From contig NZ_JOCF01000050.1 in NCBI RefSeq assembly GCF_000720635.1, positions 1 to 64,000 on the forward strand: a DNA stretch of 64,000 bases, given 5' to 3'. The notes under the pieces were generated by a model that made no database searches, was not told the DNA's origin, and worked only from the letters and a program-made list of their open reading frames with translations. The translations under genes and the position numbers were made by a program. This DNA is from Streptomyces sp. NRRL WC-3742 (GTDB lineage Bacteria > Actinomycetota > Actinomycetes > Streptomycetales > Streptomycetaceae). The stretch's first letter is position 1. Every line of letters begins with the position of its first letter. Below, one piece after another: positions 26,415-34,690 of this stretch.

Positions 26415-28403
26415 ATGCACGACATCCACGAGTCCGGGCAGGCGTGCGACTGCCCGCGCACGGCCGACCTCGACGGGGACGGACCGGCCGCGGCCGGTCG
26501 GCGCCGATTCCTGCGCGGCGCCGGTCTGTTGGGAGCCGGGGTCGGGACCGGAGGGCTGGGCCTGCTCGGCGCGACGCCGGCGTCGGCGGCCTCGGGGGAC
26601 GCGTCGGAGAAGGCGGAGAAGGCGGAGAAGGCGAAGAAGGCCAAGGGTGGTGGGCGTTGGCAGCCCGACCCGGACGCCCGGCGGTTCACCGTCGCCGTCA
26701 TGCCGGACACCCAGTACCTGTTCGACCAGGACCGGATCCACCCGGCCCCGCTGGAGGCATCGATCCGCTACGTGCTCGACGGCGGGGTCAACCGGGAGGA
26801 CGGGACGGACGACAACATCGTCTTCCTGGCCCACCTCGGCGACGTCACCGAGAACGGACTGGCCGTCGAGTACGCCGCCGTCACCAAGGTGTTCGGCCTG
26901 CTGGACGACGCCGGCGCGGCCTACGGCGTGCTCGCCGGCAACCACGACGTCCGCTCCTCGACCGACGACCGGCGCGGCAGCACACCGTACCTGGAGACTT
27001 TCGGCAAGGAGCGCGCCGCCCGTACCTCCGGCTACCACAGCTCCAGCCCGGACGGCTACAACACCTGCCACATCTTCACCGCGGGCGGACGGCCGTGGAT
27101 GCTGCTCTCGCTGGACTGGAGGCTCTCGGACGCCGGATTCGCCTGGGCCAACGCGGTGATCGCCGCCAACCCGAAGGTCCCGGTGATCCTCACCACCCAC
27201 GAGCTGGCGTACGCCGACGACGGCGGCCGGGCCGAGCTGTCCGACTACGGCAAGCGGCTCTGGGAGCGGCTGATCAGCGGCAACGACCAGATCTTCCTGA
27301 CCGTCAACGGGCACTACTGGCCGCCCGGGCGGACGGTGCTGCGGAACAAGGCGGGCCACGACGTCCACGTCCACATCACCAACTACCAGGACCGCTACTA
27401 CGGCGGCGCCGCGATGATCCGGACCTACCGCTTCGACCTCGACCGGAACACGGTCGACGTGTCGACCTTCTCGCCGTGGATCCAGGAGATCGCGGCCGAG
27501 GAGCGCAACACCCTGGCCGCGCAGGAGGTCGAGCTGACCTCGGACGTGGACCGCTTCTCGCTCGCGATCGACTTCGACCGCCGCTTCGCCGGCTTCGCGC
27601 CCGTTCCTCAGCGGCCGGCCCGCCGGGCGGCCGAGTTGCTGGTCCGGGACACCGCGGCGTACTGGCGCTTCGACGGCGGCGGTGCCGACGGCACGGCGGT
27701 CTCCCCGCAGCAGGCCGTCAAGGACCTGACGGGGCAGGGCAACGACCTCGTCTGGCAGAGCGCCCCGGGCACCCCGGACGGCGCGCTCACCTGGTCCGCC
27801 GACCACCACCCGGACCAGCCGGGCCACGGCAGCCTGCTCTTCAAGGGCACCCGCTCGCCGGTCCACGGCAGCTACCTGCAGACCGTGCCCACCGCGCCGA
27901 TCAACCGGGAGACCTTCGAGCGCGGGTTCACCGTCGAAGCCTTCTGCAAGCTGCCCGCCGACTGGGACTCGGCGCAGAGCCGCTGGTCCGCGCTGCTCAG
28001 CCGGTGGGGGACGGCGAGCGAGGCGGGCCGGAGCGGCCCGGGAACGGACCCGGACGAGCCCGTCCTCACGCTCAGCGTCAGCGAGGCGCCCGCCCTGCAG
28101 TGGTGCGTCTACCCGGTCAACCAGACCGGGCCGTCGACCTGCTGGGGCCACCAGTTGCCGCTGGACCGGTGGTGGCACGTGGCGGTGGTCAACGACGGGC
28201 AGCTCAGCCGGATGTACGTCGACGGCTGCGAGGTGGCCCGCAACCCGGCGACCCCGGCCGTGGGGCTGGTGACGCTGGGGCGGCCGTGGATGCTGGGCGG
28301 CTACTCCTACGCGGGCGTGCTGGACAAGGTGTTCCACGGGTACGTCGGCGACGTCCGGATCGTGAAGCGGGCGCTCCGGGTCGGCGAGTTCATGACCGCC
28401 TGA
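26415..28403 (+). CDS. Tat-exported metallophosphoesterase with LamG-like domain
   Basis: A 662-residue secreted phosphoesterase. The N-terminus carries a twin-arginine signal (GRRRFLRGAGLLGAGVG), followed by a Lys/Glu-rich linker. A calcineurin-like metallophosphoesterase domain follows, with VMPDTQYLF, AHLGDVTE, AGNHDVRSS, TTHELAY and VNGHYWP supplying the metal ligands. The C-terminal 250 residues look like a concanavalin/LamG-type carbohydrate-binding fold (AAYWRFDGGGADG, VEAFCKL, WWHVAVVNDG). The frame is open to 26232, but ATG 26415 has GGGAG before it and places the Tat signal correctly. It probably works outside the cell on polymer-bound phosphate. A terminator follows. Confidence 0.82.
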   Translation: MHDIHESGQACDCPRTADLDGDGPAAAGRRRFLRGAGLLGAGVGTGGLGLLGATPASAASGDASEKAEKAEKAKKAKGGGRWQPDPDARRFTVAVMPDTQYLFDQDRIHPAPLEASIRYVLDGGVNREDGTDDNIVFLAHLGDVTENGLAVEYAAVTKVFGLLDDAGAAYGVLAGNHDVRSSTDDRRGSTPYLETFGKERAARTSGYHSSSPDGYNTCHIFTAGGRPWMLLSLDWRLSDAGFAWANAVIAANPKVPVILTTHELAYADDGGRAELSDYGKRLWERLISGNDQIFLTVNGHYWPPGRTVLRNKAGHDVHVHITNYQDRYYGGAAMIRTYRFDLDRNTVDVSTFSPWIQEIAAEERNTLAAQEVELTSDVDRFSLAIDFDRRFAGFAPVPQRPARRAAELLVRDTAAYWRFDGGGADGTAVSPQQAVKDLTGQGNDLVWQSAPGTPDGALTWSADHHPDQPGHGSLLFKGTRSPVHGSYLQTVPTAPINRETFERGFTVEAFCKLPADWDSAQSRWSALLSRWGTASEAGRSGPGTDPDEPVLTLSVSEAPALQWCVYPVNQTGPSTCWGHQLPLDRWWHVAVVNDGQLSRMYVDGCEVARNPATPAVGLVTLGRPWMLGGYSYAGVLDKVFHGYVGDVRIVKRALRVGEFMTA

Positions 28404-28463
28404 CCGCCTGACCGCCCCACCGTCCGACCGCTCAACCCCGTCCGCATCGGGTACGCGGACATC

Positions 28464-28493
28464 GCCGGGTCCTCCTCGGGAGGAGGACCCGGC
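28464..28493 (+). terminator. Terminator after the metallophosphoesterase gene
   Basis: A near-perfect 14-base stem (GCCGGGTCCTCCTC at 28464-28477, complement at 28480-28493) with a very tight loop, 60 bases after the stop codon. It may also serve the convergent epoxide-hydrolase-like gene. Confidence 0.75.
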
Positions 28494-28626
28494 AGTGTCG
28501 CGCCTCGCTCCTGGCGGCGCACCTCCGTGCCGAGGCACCGCGACGGGAACACCAGGCGCGGCGGCCGCGCTTGCGACGGGCGAGGAACACCACGCTGCCG
28601 CCGACCGCGAGCGCGGCCACGGCGGG

Positions 28627-29622
28627 TCATGGGGTGGGGTTCAGGGAGTCGAGCCAGCCGATCAGGAGCTGGTTGACCTCGTCGGGGCGTTCCTGCTGGA
28701 GCCAGTGGCCGCAGCCGTCGAGGATGTGGGAGGAGACCAGGCCGGGGAGTGTCGTCGGGTAGGCGTCGATCGCGTCGGCCATCCAGGTCGTGGAGGCGTC
28801 CAGGCCGCCGCCGATGAACAGGGACGGCTGTTTGACGGGGGCACCGCTGTACGGGGCGAGGTCCTCCCAGTCGCGGTCCATGCTGCGGTAGCGGTTGAGT
28901 GCCCCGGTCATGCCGGTGCGCTCGAACTCTCCGGCGTACACGTCGAGGTCGCCCTCGGTCAGCCAGGAGGGCAGCCGACCGGCGGGGAAGCGGTCGCGCA
29001 ACTGCCCGCCGGCGCGGTTCACGAAGTGCGGGTCGGGCTCGGCCCGCGTGGGCATGGTGTCGGCGGACAGGGCCGCGTAGAAGCCGGCGAGCCAGCCCCG
29101 GACGTCGGGCTCGATCTCCGCCTCGGCGCGGCCGGGCTCCTGGAAGTACGAGACGTAGAACTCCTGGTCGCCGCCCATGTGCGCGAAGACGTCGGTGGGG
29201 CGGGGCCCGCCGGGCGGGGCGTAGGGGACGCTCAGCAGCCCGACGGCGCGGAAGACCTCGGGGTGGAGCAGCGCGGAGGTCGCCGCGATGTTCGCACCCC
29301 AGTCGTGCCCGACGATCACCGCCGTCTCCTCGCCCAGGGCACGTACGAGTGCGAGGTTGTCCTCCACCAGGGCGAGCATCCGGTACCCGTCCGTCGCGGT
29401 CGGCTTGGAGGATCGGCCGTAGCCGCGCACGTCGAGGGCGACGGCGCGGTACCCCGCCGCGGCGAGTGCCGGGAGCTGGTGGCGCCAGGAGTACCAGGAC
29501 TCGGGGAAGCCGTGGACGAGCACGACCAGCGGCCCGGTGCCCTGCTCGACGAGGTGCAGCCGCCCGGCGGGTGCCTCGATGGTGCGGTGGCGCAGGTCAG
29601 TTGACGGTGTGGGCAGGTGCAT
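28627..29622 (-). CDS. Alpha/beta hydrolase, epoxide-hydrolase-like
   Basis: A 331-residue alpha/beta hydrolase. The oxyanion motif is HGFPESWYSWRHQ. The nucleophile elbow is VGHDWGANIA, with Asp in place of Ser, as in epoxide hydrolases and haloalkane dehalogenases. The lid carries Tyr residues typical of epoxide hydrolases (FYVSYFQEPG, NRYRSMDRDWE). The catalytic His is in DGCGHWLQQERP. The expected reaction is hydrolysis of an epoxide to a diol. The start ATG has GAGGAG five bases upstream. No biosynthetic neighbours define the substrate. Confidence 0.82.
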   Translation of the reverse strand: MHLPTPSTDLRHRTIEAPAGRLHLVEQGTGPLVVLVHGFPESWYSWRHQLPALAAAGYRAVALDVRGYGRSSKPTATDGYRMLALVEDNLALVRALGEETAVIVGHDWGANIAATSALLHPEVFRAVGLLSVPYAPPGGPRPTDVFAHMGGDQEFYVSYFQEPGRAEAEIEPDVRGWLAGFYAALSADTMPTRAEPDPHFVNRAGGQLRDRFPAGRLPSWLTEGDLDVYAGEFERTGMTGALNRYRSMDRDWEDLAPYSGAPVKQPSLFIGGGLDASTTWMADAIDAYPTTLPGLVSSHILDGCGHWLQQERPDEVNQLLIGWLDSLNPTP

Positions 29623-29902
29623 GGCTTCTCCTCGGGATCGCTGGGGCCGCGTCTACGCACCGATCATGCGGTGCGACGTGAGGGAGGGGCGACCTGCCTT
29701 GCCGTTCTGGCAAACTCGCAGGCCAGGGCGGTGGGCGCGGAGCCAATGGAAGGAGCGGCGACGATGGCGGATGGCGGCGCAGGCGACCCTGCCGCTACCG
29801 GACACGGGTGACGTCCGTGAATCGTAAGGCCGTGGTTCACGGAGTGCGCCGCGGTCGACTCCTACAGTGGCCGGGACGTTCTTCCTCTGAGAGGCGGTAG
29901 AG

Positions 29903-30748
29903 ATGACGGTGCATCAGGAAGAGCCGCGGGCCGAGGTGGGTGTGATCGGCGGTTCGGGGCTGTACGCGCTGCTGGACGAGGTGCGCGAGGTGCGGGTCGA
30001 GACGCCGTACGGGCCGCCGAGCGACGCCCTGTTCGTGGGTGAGGTGGCGGGGCGGCGGGTGGCGTTCGTGCCCCGGCACGGGCGCGGCCACAAGCTGCCG
30101 CCGCACCGGATCAACTACCGCGCGAACCTGTGGGCGCTGCGGTCGCTGGGGGTGCGGCAGGTGCTCGCGCCGTGTGCGGTGGGCGGGTTGCGGCCGGAGT
30201 ACGGGCCGGGGACGCTGCTGGTGCCGGACCAGTTCGTGGACCGGACCTCGGGGCGGGTGCAGACCTTCTTCGACGGGCTGCCGCTGCCGGACAGTTCGGT
30301 GCCCGAGGTGGTGCACGTGTCGATGGCCGACCCGTACTGCCCCGTCGGCCGGCGGGCCGCGCTGGAGGCGGCGCGCGGGGAAGCCTGGGAGCCGGTGGAC
30401 GGCGGGACGCTGGTGGTCATCGAGGGGCCGCGCTTCTCCACCCGGGCCGAGTCGCGCTGGTTCACCGCCAACGGCTGGTCGGTGGTCGGCATGACCGGGC
30501 ACCCCGAGGCGGTGCTGGCGCGCGAACTCGGGCTCTGCTACACCTCGGTGGCAGTCGTGACCGACCACGACGCCGGTGTGGAGGCCGGCGAGGGTGTCAC
30601 CCAGGCCGAGGTGCTCGAGGTCTTCGCGGGGAGCGTCGACCGGCTCCGCACGGTGCTGTTCAAGGCGATTGGGATGCTGCCCGTCGACCGCGCGTGCGTC
30701 TGCTCGCACGCCCTGGACGGCCTCACGACCGGCCTTCCCGGCGACTGA
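29903..30748 (+). CDS. mtnP: S-methyl-5'-thioadenosine phosphorylase
   Basis: A 281-residue purine nucleoside phosphorylase of the MTAP type, cleaving methylthioadenosine to adenine and methylthioribose-1-phosphate in methionine salvage. The phosphate loop is GVIGGSGLYALL, PRHGRGHKLPPHRINYRANLW is the family signature, and VIEGPRFSTRAES and GMTGHPEAVLARE complete the active site. GAGAGGCGG precedes the ATG. It is followed after 3 bases by a glycosyltransferase gene, so the two are co-transcribed. Other methionine salvage genes are not nearby. Confidence 0.9.
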   Translation: MTVHQEEPRAEVGVIGGSGLYALLDEVREVRVETPYGPPSDALFVGEVAGRRVAFVPRHGRGHKLPPHRINYRANLWALRSLGVRQVLAPCAVGGLRPEYGPGTLLVPDQFVDRTSGRVQTFFDGLPLPDSSVPEVVHVSMADPYCPVGRRAALEAARGEAWEPVDGGTLVVIEGPRFSTRAESRWFTANGWSVVGMTGHPEAVLARELGLCYTSVAVVTDHDAGVEAGEGVTQAEVLEVFAGSVDRLRTVLFKAIGMLPVDRACVCSHALDGLTTGLPGD

Positions 30749-30751
30749 CCC

Positions 30752-32119
30752 GTGCTCACCCGTACTTCCCTGACCTGCGCCCTCGCCGTCGCCGCCCTCG
30801 CGGTGGCCCTGGCCCTGACCGTGACCGGCGGCGGGACGCTCGCCGACCGGTCGCCGCTCTACGGCTGGTACGCACTCGACGCCGTGCTCTTCGTCCTCGC
30901 GCTGCTCCTGCTGCGGAAGGTGAGCCGTCGTCACGTGGTGCCGCTGGTGCTGACCGGGAGCGTCCTGGTCGCCGCGGCCGGGCTGCTGGCGCCTCCGCGT
31001 ACCAGCGACGACGCCTACCGGTACGTGTGGGACGGGCGGGTCCAGGCGGCGGGCATCTCCCCGTACGCGTACACCCCGGACGACCCGGCGCTGGTCCGGC
31101 TGCGTGACGGCGGCCTGTTCCCGGTGGGGGACGGCTGTGCGGCCTGGGACGAGCGGCGGACGGCGGCCGGGGACTGCACCCGCATCAACCGGCCCGCCGT
31201 GCACACCGTCTACCCGCCGGTCGCGGAGGCGTGGTTCCTCGCCGCGCACCCCTTCGGCGGCGGGGTGCGCGGTGCGCAGGCCGCCGGTGCGCTGCTGGCG
31301 GTCGCCACCACCGGCGTGCTGCTGGTGGTCGGGCGGGGCAGCCGGCGGGCGGCGCTGTGGGGGTGGTGTCCGGGCGTGACGGTGTGGGCGGTCAACGACG
31401 CGCACGTGGACACCCTCGGCGCGCTGCTCATGGTGGCCGGGTTGGGCTGTGCGGCCCGCCGCCGGGCCGGTGCCGGGGGCGCCCTGCTCGGGGCGGCGGC
31501 CGCGACCAAGCTGCTGCCGGCGCTCGCCCTGCCCGGTGCGCTGTCCGGGCTGCTGGCCCGGCGGCCGACGAGGAGTGACCTGCTGGTGCCGGCGGCGGCC
31601 CTCGGGACGTTCGTGCTGGCCTACCTGCCGTACGTCGCCGTCTCCGGTGTCGGCGTCCTGGGCTACCTGCCCGGGTACCTGCGGGAGGAGGGGTACGCGC
31701 AGGGGCACCTCGACCGGTTCGGGTTGCTGCGGGTGGTGGTGCCGGACCGGTGGGCCGCCTGGGCGGCCGTCCTGGCGCTGGGCGCCGTGGTGCTGTGGGT
31801 GCTGCGACGCGGTGACCCCGACCGTCCGTGGCGGGGCGCGCTCCTGGTGACGGGGACCGCCCTGCTGCTCGTCGCGCCGAGCTACCCCTGGTACGGACTG
31901 CTGGTGGTGGCCCTGGTGGCGCTCGACGGGCGGTGGGAGTGGCTGGCGGTCCCGGCCGCCGGACAGGTGCTCTACCTGGTGGGCGGGCCGCAGGCGCAGC
32001 GCACCGCCTACGCGCTCGCGCTCGCCTGCGTCCTGGCGGTGCCGGTGCTGCGCAGGCTCGTGAGCGCCGCGCCGGTCCGCGCGGGGCGCGGCGCGGCGCC
32101 GGAGATGACGAAACCCTGA
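30752..32119 (+). CDS. GT87-like membrane glycosyltransferase
   Basis: A 455-residue integral membrane protein with about ten helices. The first extracellular loop, RTSDDAYRYVWDGRVQAAGISPYAY, carries the Asp-Asp pair typical of GT-C/GT87 polyprenol-phosphate-mannose transferases. It probably adds a sugar to an envelope lipid or glycan outside the membrane. GTG 30752 starts 3 bases after the phosphorylase stop. It lies upstream of the Mo-oxidoreductase gene. A similar grouping of glycosyltransferase, Mo-oxidoreductase and epimerase occurs in the 37-44 kb part of the window. Confidence 0.75.
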   Translation: MLTRTSLTCALAVAALAVALALTVTGGGTLADRSPLYGWYALDAVLFVLALLLLRKVSRRHVVPLVLTGSVLVAAAGLLAPPRTSDDAYRYVWDGRVQAAGISPYAYTPDDPALVRLRDGGLFPVGDGCAAWDERRTAAGDCTRINRPAVHTVYPPVAEAWFLAAHPFGGGVRGAQAAGALLAVATTGVLLVVGRGSRRAALWGWCPGVTVWAVNDAHVDTLGALLMVAGLGCAARRRAGAGGALLGAAAATKLLPALALPGALSGLLARRPTRSDLLVPAAALGTFVLAYLPYVAVSGVGVLGYLPGYLREEGYAQGHLDRFGLLRVVVPDRWAAWAAVLALGAVVLWVLRRGDPDRPWRGALLVTGTALLLVAPSYPWYGLLVVALVALDGRWEWLAVPAAGQVLYLVGGPQAQRTAYALALACVLAVPVLRRLVSAAPVRAGRGAAPEMTKP

Positions 32120-32173
32120 CGGATCCACGCCGTCACTGGCCGAGCCCCGGGCCGACCTGGTCGAATCGGGGCC

Positions 32174-32887
32174 GTGGACAGAAAAGCGGAACACCCCGAC
32201 GGCACCCCGGTGGGTCGGCGGGTCGTGCTGGGGCTGCTCGGGCTGGGCGCCCTGGGCGTCGCGGCAGGCCCGTACCTGCAGCGCGCCGAATCGGCGCTGG
32301 CGGAGAAGGACCCGATCGGGATCAGCGGCCTGCTGCCGGGCAACAACGGCTTCCGGTACTACTCGGTGGTGACCTCCGTCCCCGAGCGGACCGCGGCCGA
32401 CTACACCCTCACCGTGGACGGACTGGTGGAGCGCCCCTCCAGCCACCGGCTGGCCGACCTGCAGGCGATGCCGCAGCGGCGGCTCGTCAAGGACGTCCAG
32501 TGCGTCACCGGCTGGCGGGTGCCGAACACGCCGTTCGAGGGGGTGCCGCTGGCGCACCTGCTGGACGCCGCCGGGGTCAAGCCGGGAGCCAAGGCGGTGC
32601 GCTTCAACTGCTTCGACGGCGAGTACACCGAGAGCCTCACCATGGAGCAGGCGCGCCGGGACGACGTGCTGATCGCCCTGCGCATGCGGGACGAGCCGAT
32701 CGGCCACAACCACGGCGGGCCGGTGCGGCTGTACGTCGCGCCGATGTACTTCTACAAGTCCGCGAAGTGGCTCTCGGGCATCACCGTCACCGGCTCCGTC
32801 GAGCCGGGCTACTGGGAGCAGAACGGCTACGACGTCGACGCCTGGGTCGGCCGCTCGAACGGGAGGTCCGATGCGCCGACGAGCTGA
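32174..32887 (+). CDS. Molybdopterin-dependent oxidoreductase, sulfite-oxidase family
   Basis: A 237-residue YedY/sulfite-oxidase-fold protein. After an N-terminal signal or anchor (GRRVVLGLLGLGALGVAAGP), the cofactor domain has the Mo-ligand Cys in KDVQCVTGWRVPNTPFEGVP (Cys110). FNCFDGEYTES and HNHGGPVRLYVAPMYFYKSAKW follow. The next gene encodes a four-helix cytochrome b and overlaps by 17 bases, so the pair is probably an extracytoplasmic Mo enzyme wired to the quinone pool. E. coli MsrP/YedYZ, which repairs methionine sulfoxide, is a structural analogue; the substrate here is not shown. Confidence 0.85.
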   Translation: MDRKAEHPDGTPVGRRVVLGLLGLGALGVAAGPYLQRAESALAEKDPIGISGLLPGNNGFRYYSVVTSVPERTAADYTLTVDGLVERPSSHRLADLQAMPQRRLVKDVQCVTGWRVPNTPFEGVPLAHLLDAAGVKPGAKAVRFNCFDGEYTESLTMEQARRDDVLIALRMRDEPIGHNHGGPVRLYVAPMYFYKSAKWLSGITVTGSVEPGYWEQNGYDVDAWVGRSNGRSDAPTS

Positions 32888-33482
32888 ACTGATCGTCCGC
32901 TTCACCCGCGCCGAGCGCTGGGTGCACCGGACGACCGCCGCGCTGATGGGCGTCTGCCTGGCCACGGCCGCGTGCCTGTACCTGGCGCCGCTCGCCGAAC
33001 TGGTCGGCAACCGGCCGGTGGTGGTCACCGTGCACGTGTGGTGCGGCCTGGCGCTGCCGGTGCCGCTGCTGCTCGGACTCGCCTCCCGCGCGGTGCGGGC
33101 GGACGTCACCAGGCTGAGCCGCTTCACCCCGGCGGACCGGCAGTGGCTGCGGGCCGTGCGCACCCGGGGCGCGGACCGGCCGGCGGGCAAGTTCAACGCC
33201 GGTCAGAAGCTGTACGCGCAGTGGACGCTCGGGTCGATGCTGGTGATCGTCGGCACCGGGCTGATCATGTGGCTCACCCACCTCGCCCCGGCGGCCTGGC
33301 GCACCGGCGCGACCTTCGTCCACGACTGGCTGGCCGCCGCGATCGGCGTCGTCGTCGCCGGGCACATCCGGATGGCCTGGCGGGATCCGGAAGCGCGGCT
33401 CGGGATGCGCACCGGCCTGGTCGAAGGGCACTGGGCCGAGCGCGAACACCCGCAGTGGCAGGCCACGGACGCGGAGCGGTAG
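32871..33482 (+). CDS. Cytochrome b561/formate-dehydrogenase-gamma-type membrane subunit
   Basis: A 203-residue, four-helix cytochrome b. Likely haem His residues are in ERWVHRTTAALMG, VTVHVWCGLALP, FVHDWLAAAIG and VVAGHIRMAW. GKFNAGQKLYAQWTLGSMLV is typical of the family. It overlaps the Mo-oxidoreductase gene by 17 bases and should carry electrons between it and quinones. The 42383-43822 gene carries an analogous domain fused to its Mo domain. Confidence 0.82.
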   Translation: MRRRAELIVRFTRAERWVHRTTAALMGVCLATAACLYLAPLAELVGNRPVVVTVHVWCGLALPVPLLLGLASRAVRADVTRLSRFTPADRQWLRAVRTRGADRPAGKFNAGQKLYAQWTLGSMLVIVGTGLIMWLTHLAPAAWRTGATFVHDWLAAAIGVVVAGHIRMAWRDPEARLGMRTGLVEGHWAEREHPQWQATDAER

Positions 33483-33611
33483 GTGTTCTGACCCGTGAGG
33501 TCGATACGCCCAAGTGGGGGAGGCGGACCGCCGAGCGTTTCGCTGACCGGCGGCCGGGTGTCGTCATCTCGTGACCGCCTTCGATCAGAGTCAAGGGAAT
33601 GAGATCGAATA

Positions 33612-33702
33612 ATCGATATCGATCCAGTGGTGCGGCCTTAAAGGATGACCAAATCGGACAAACTGGCCGAAGAAGGGTGGATCAAGCGAGATGATAGATC
33701 AT
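33612..33702. promoter_or_regulatory. AT-rich region with two palindromes
   Basis: In the 295-base gap 33483-33777, base composition drops sharply to A+T-rich. It contains the perfect palindrome ATCGATATCGAT (33612-33623) and ATGATAGATCAT (33691-33702, two-base centre), both just upstream of a promoter at 33717. They may be operators. Confidence 0.4.
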
Positions 33703-33716
33703 TCACTCTGATTGTC

Positions 33717-33745
33717 TTGACGTTTGATCTGGTCATCCCTAGATT
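33717..33745 (+). promoter_or_regulatory. HrdB-type promoter upstream of the DUF2264 remnant
   Basis: TTGACG (33717-33722), 17-base spacer, TAGATT (33740-33745). It is followed by AAGGAG and ATG 33778, so transcription and translation signals of the dead gene look intact. Confidence 0.6.
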
Positions 33746-33777
33746 CGATCCGCCGTTCTGACCAAGGAGCGTCGGCC

Positions 33778-34360
33778 ATGACATCGATCCCCTGCTCGCA
33801 GGAAGACCGCTCGCTCAGCCCGCACACCGGGCTGACCAGATCCCGCTGGGAGGCGGTCGCGGACGGGATGCTGACCGCCGTCCGACGCCACACGGGCCCC
33901 GGGCACGCACTGATCAACTTGCCCGGACCCCGTCCGAACATCTCGGGCTCACGCTCGGACGGGCTGGAAGGCTGTGCCCGCACCTTCCTGCCGGCCGCCT
34001 TCCGCGTCGCCCAGCGCCGCGGGCGAGGACCTCGCCGTACTGCTGCCCCGGTAGGCCGAAGGCATCGTCACCGGCACCCGTACCCCCGCCGCCGAGCGCG
34101 AGCTGACCGATCGGGACCCGCTCTCCTGGCCGATGATCGGCCATGGTCGAGGCCACCTCGATTGCCCTGGCGCTGCGCCTCACCCGCCCCTGGCTCTGCG
34201 CCTCACCCGCCCCTGGCTCTGGGACCGGCTCGACGACCGGGCCCGCGACCAGGTCCGCAGCTGGCCGGCCGGCACCCTGCTGCACACCCCGGTCGGCAAC
34301 AACTGGTGGCTCTTCCCCTTCACCGTCGGCGGATTCCTGATCGAGGCCGACATGAGTTGA
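33778..34360 (+). pseudogene. DUF2264 family pseudogene
   Basis: The first 79 codons (EDRSLSPHTGLTRSRWEAVAD to FLPAAFRVA) match the N-terminus of DUF2264 proteins, a family of probable glycan-active proteins of 600 residues or more. Homology then changes frame (GEDLAVLLPR, a stop, AEGIVTGT), changes again at 34143 (VEATSIALALRLTRPWL), and finishes in a third segment (TRPWLWDRLDDRARDQV to GGFLIEADMS, stop at 34360). At least three frame disruptions and loss of most of the protein make it non-functional. The 330 bases after it (34361-34690) hold no gene I recognise. Confidence 0.75.
34174..34219. repeat. 23-bp tandem duplication disrupting DUF2264
   Basis: Perfect head-to-tail copies at 34174-34196 and 34197-34219 (beginning TGCGCCTCACCCG). 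Each encodes Leu-Arg-Leu-Thr-Arg-Pro-Trp in one frame. Twenty-three is not divisible by three, so the duplication itself shifts the reading frame. Confidence 0.9.
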
Positions 34361-34690
34361 GGAATGAAACCATATTTCCTCCGGTCACCCGCCGACCTGA
34401 TCCCACCTCCATCCCCGTCGACATCCAGGGCTGATACCCGCAGATGCTCGACGTGCTGCGAGCTGCGCCTGTTGGGCCCAGGGACGGCCGTCGCGTGTGA
34501 ACGCAGAGGCGCCCCCACCGGAACCCGCGCTCATTCCCCGGACAATGCCCGGGACCTCGTCGGCCCGATCCACCCGAGCGCACACGTCCGACCAGGCGCC
34601 CGTGATCGCGGCGCACGCCGGACGGGCGCTGCCCCGCGCGGACAGACCAACCGCCCGACCCGAACCAAACTCGCGTCCGAGGAGAACCAC

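Noticed and set aside
28432..28620. Short minus-strand frame with a hydrophobic stretch (LAVGGSVVFLARRKRG)
   Set aside because: It could be the tail of an anchored surface protein, but it has no upstream part and overlaps a terminator; too little to support.
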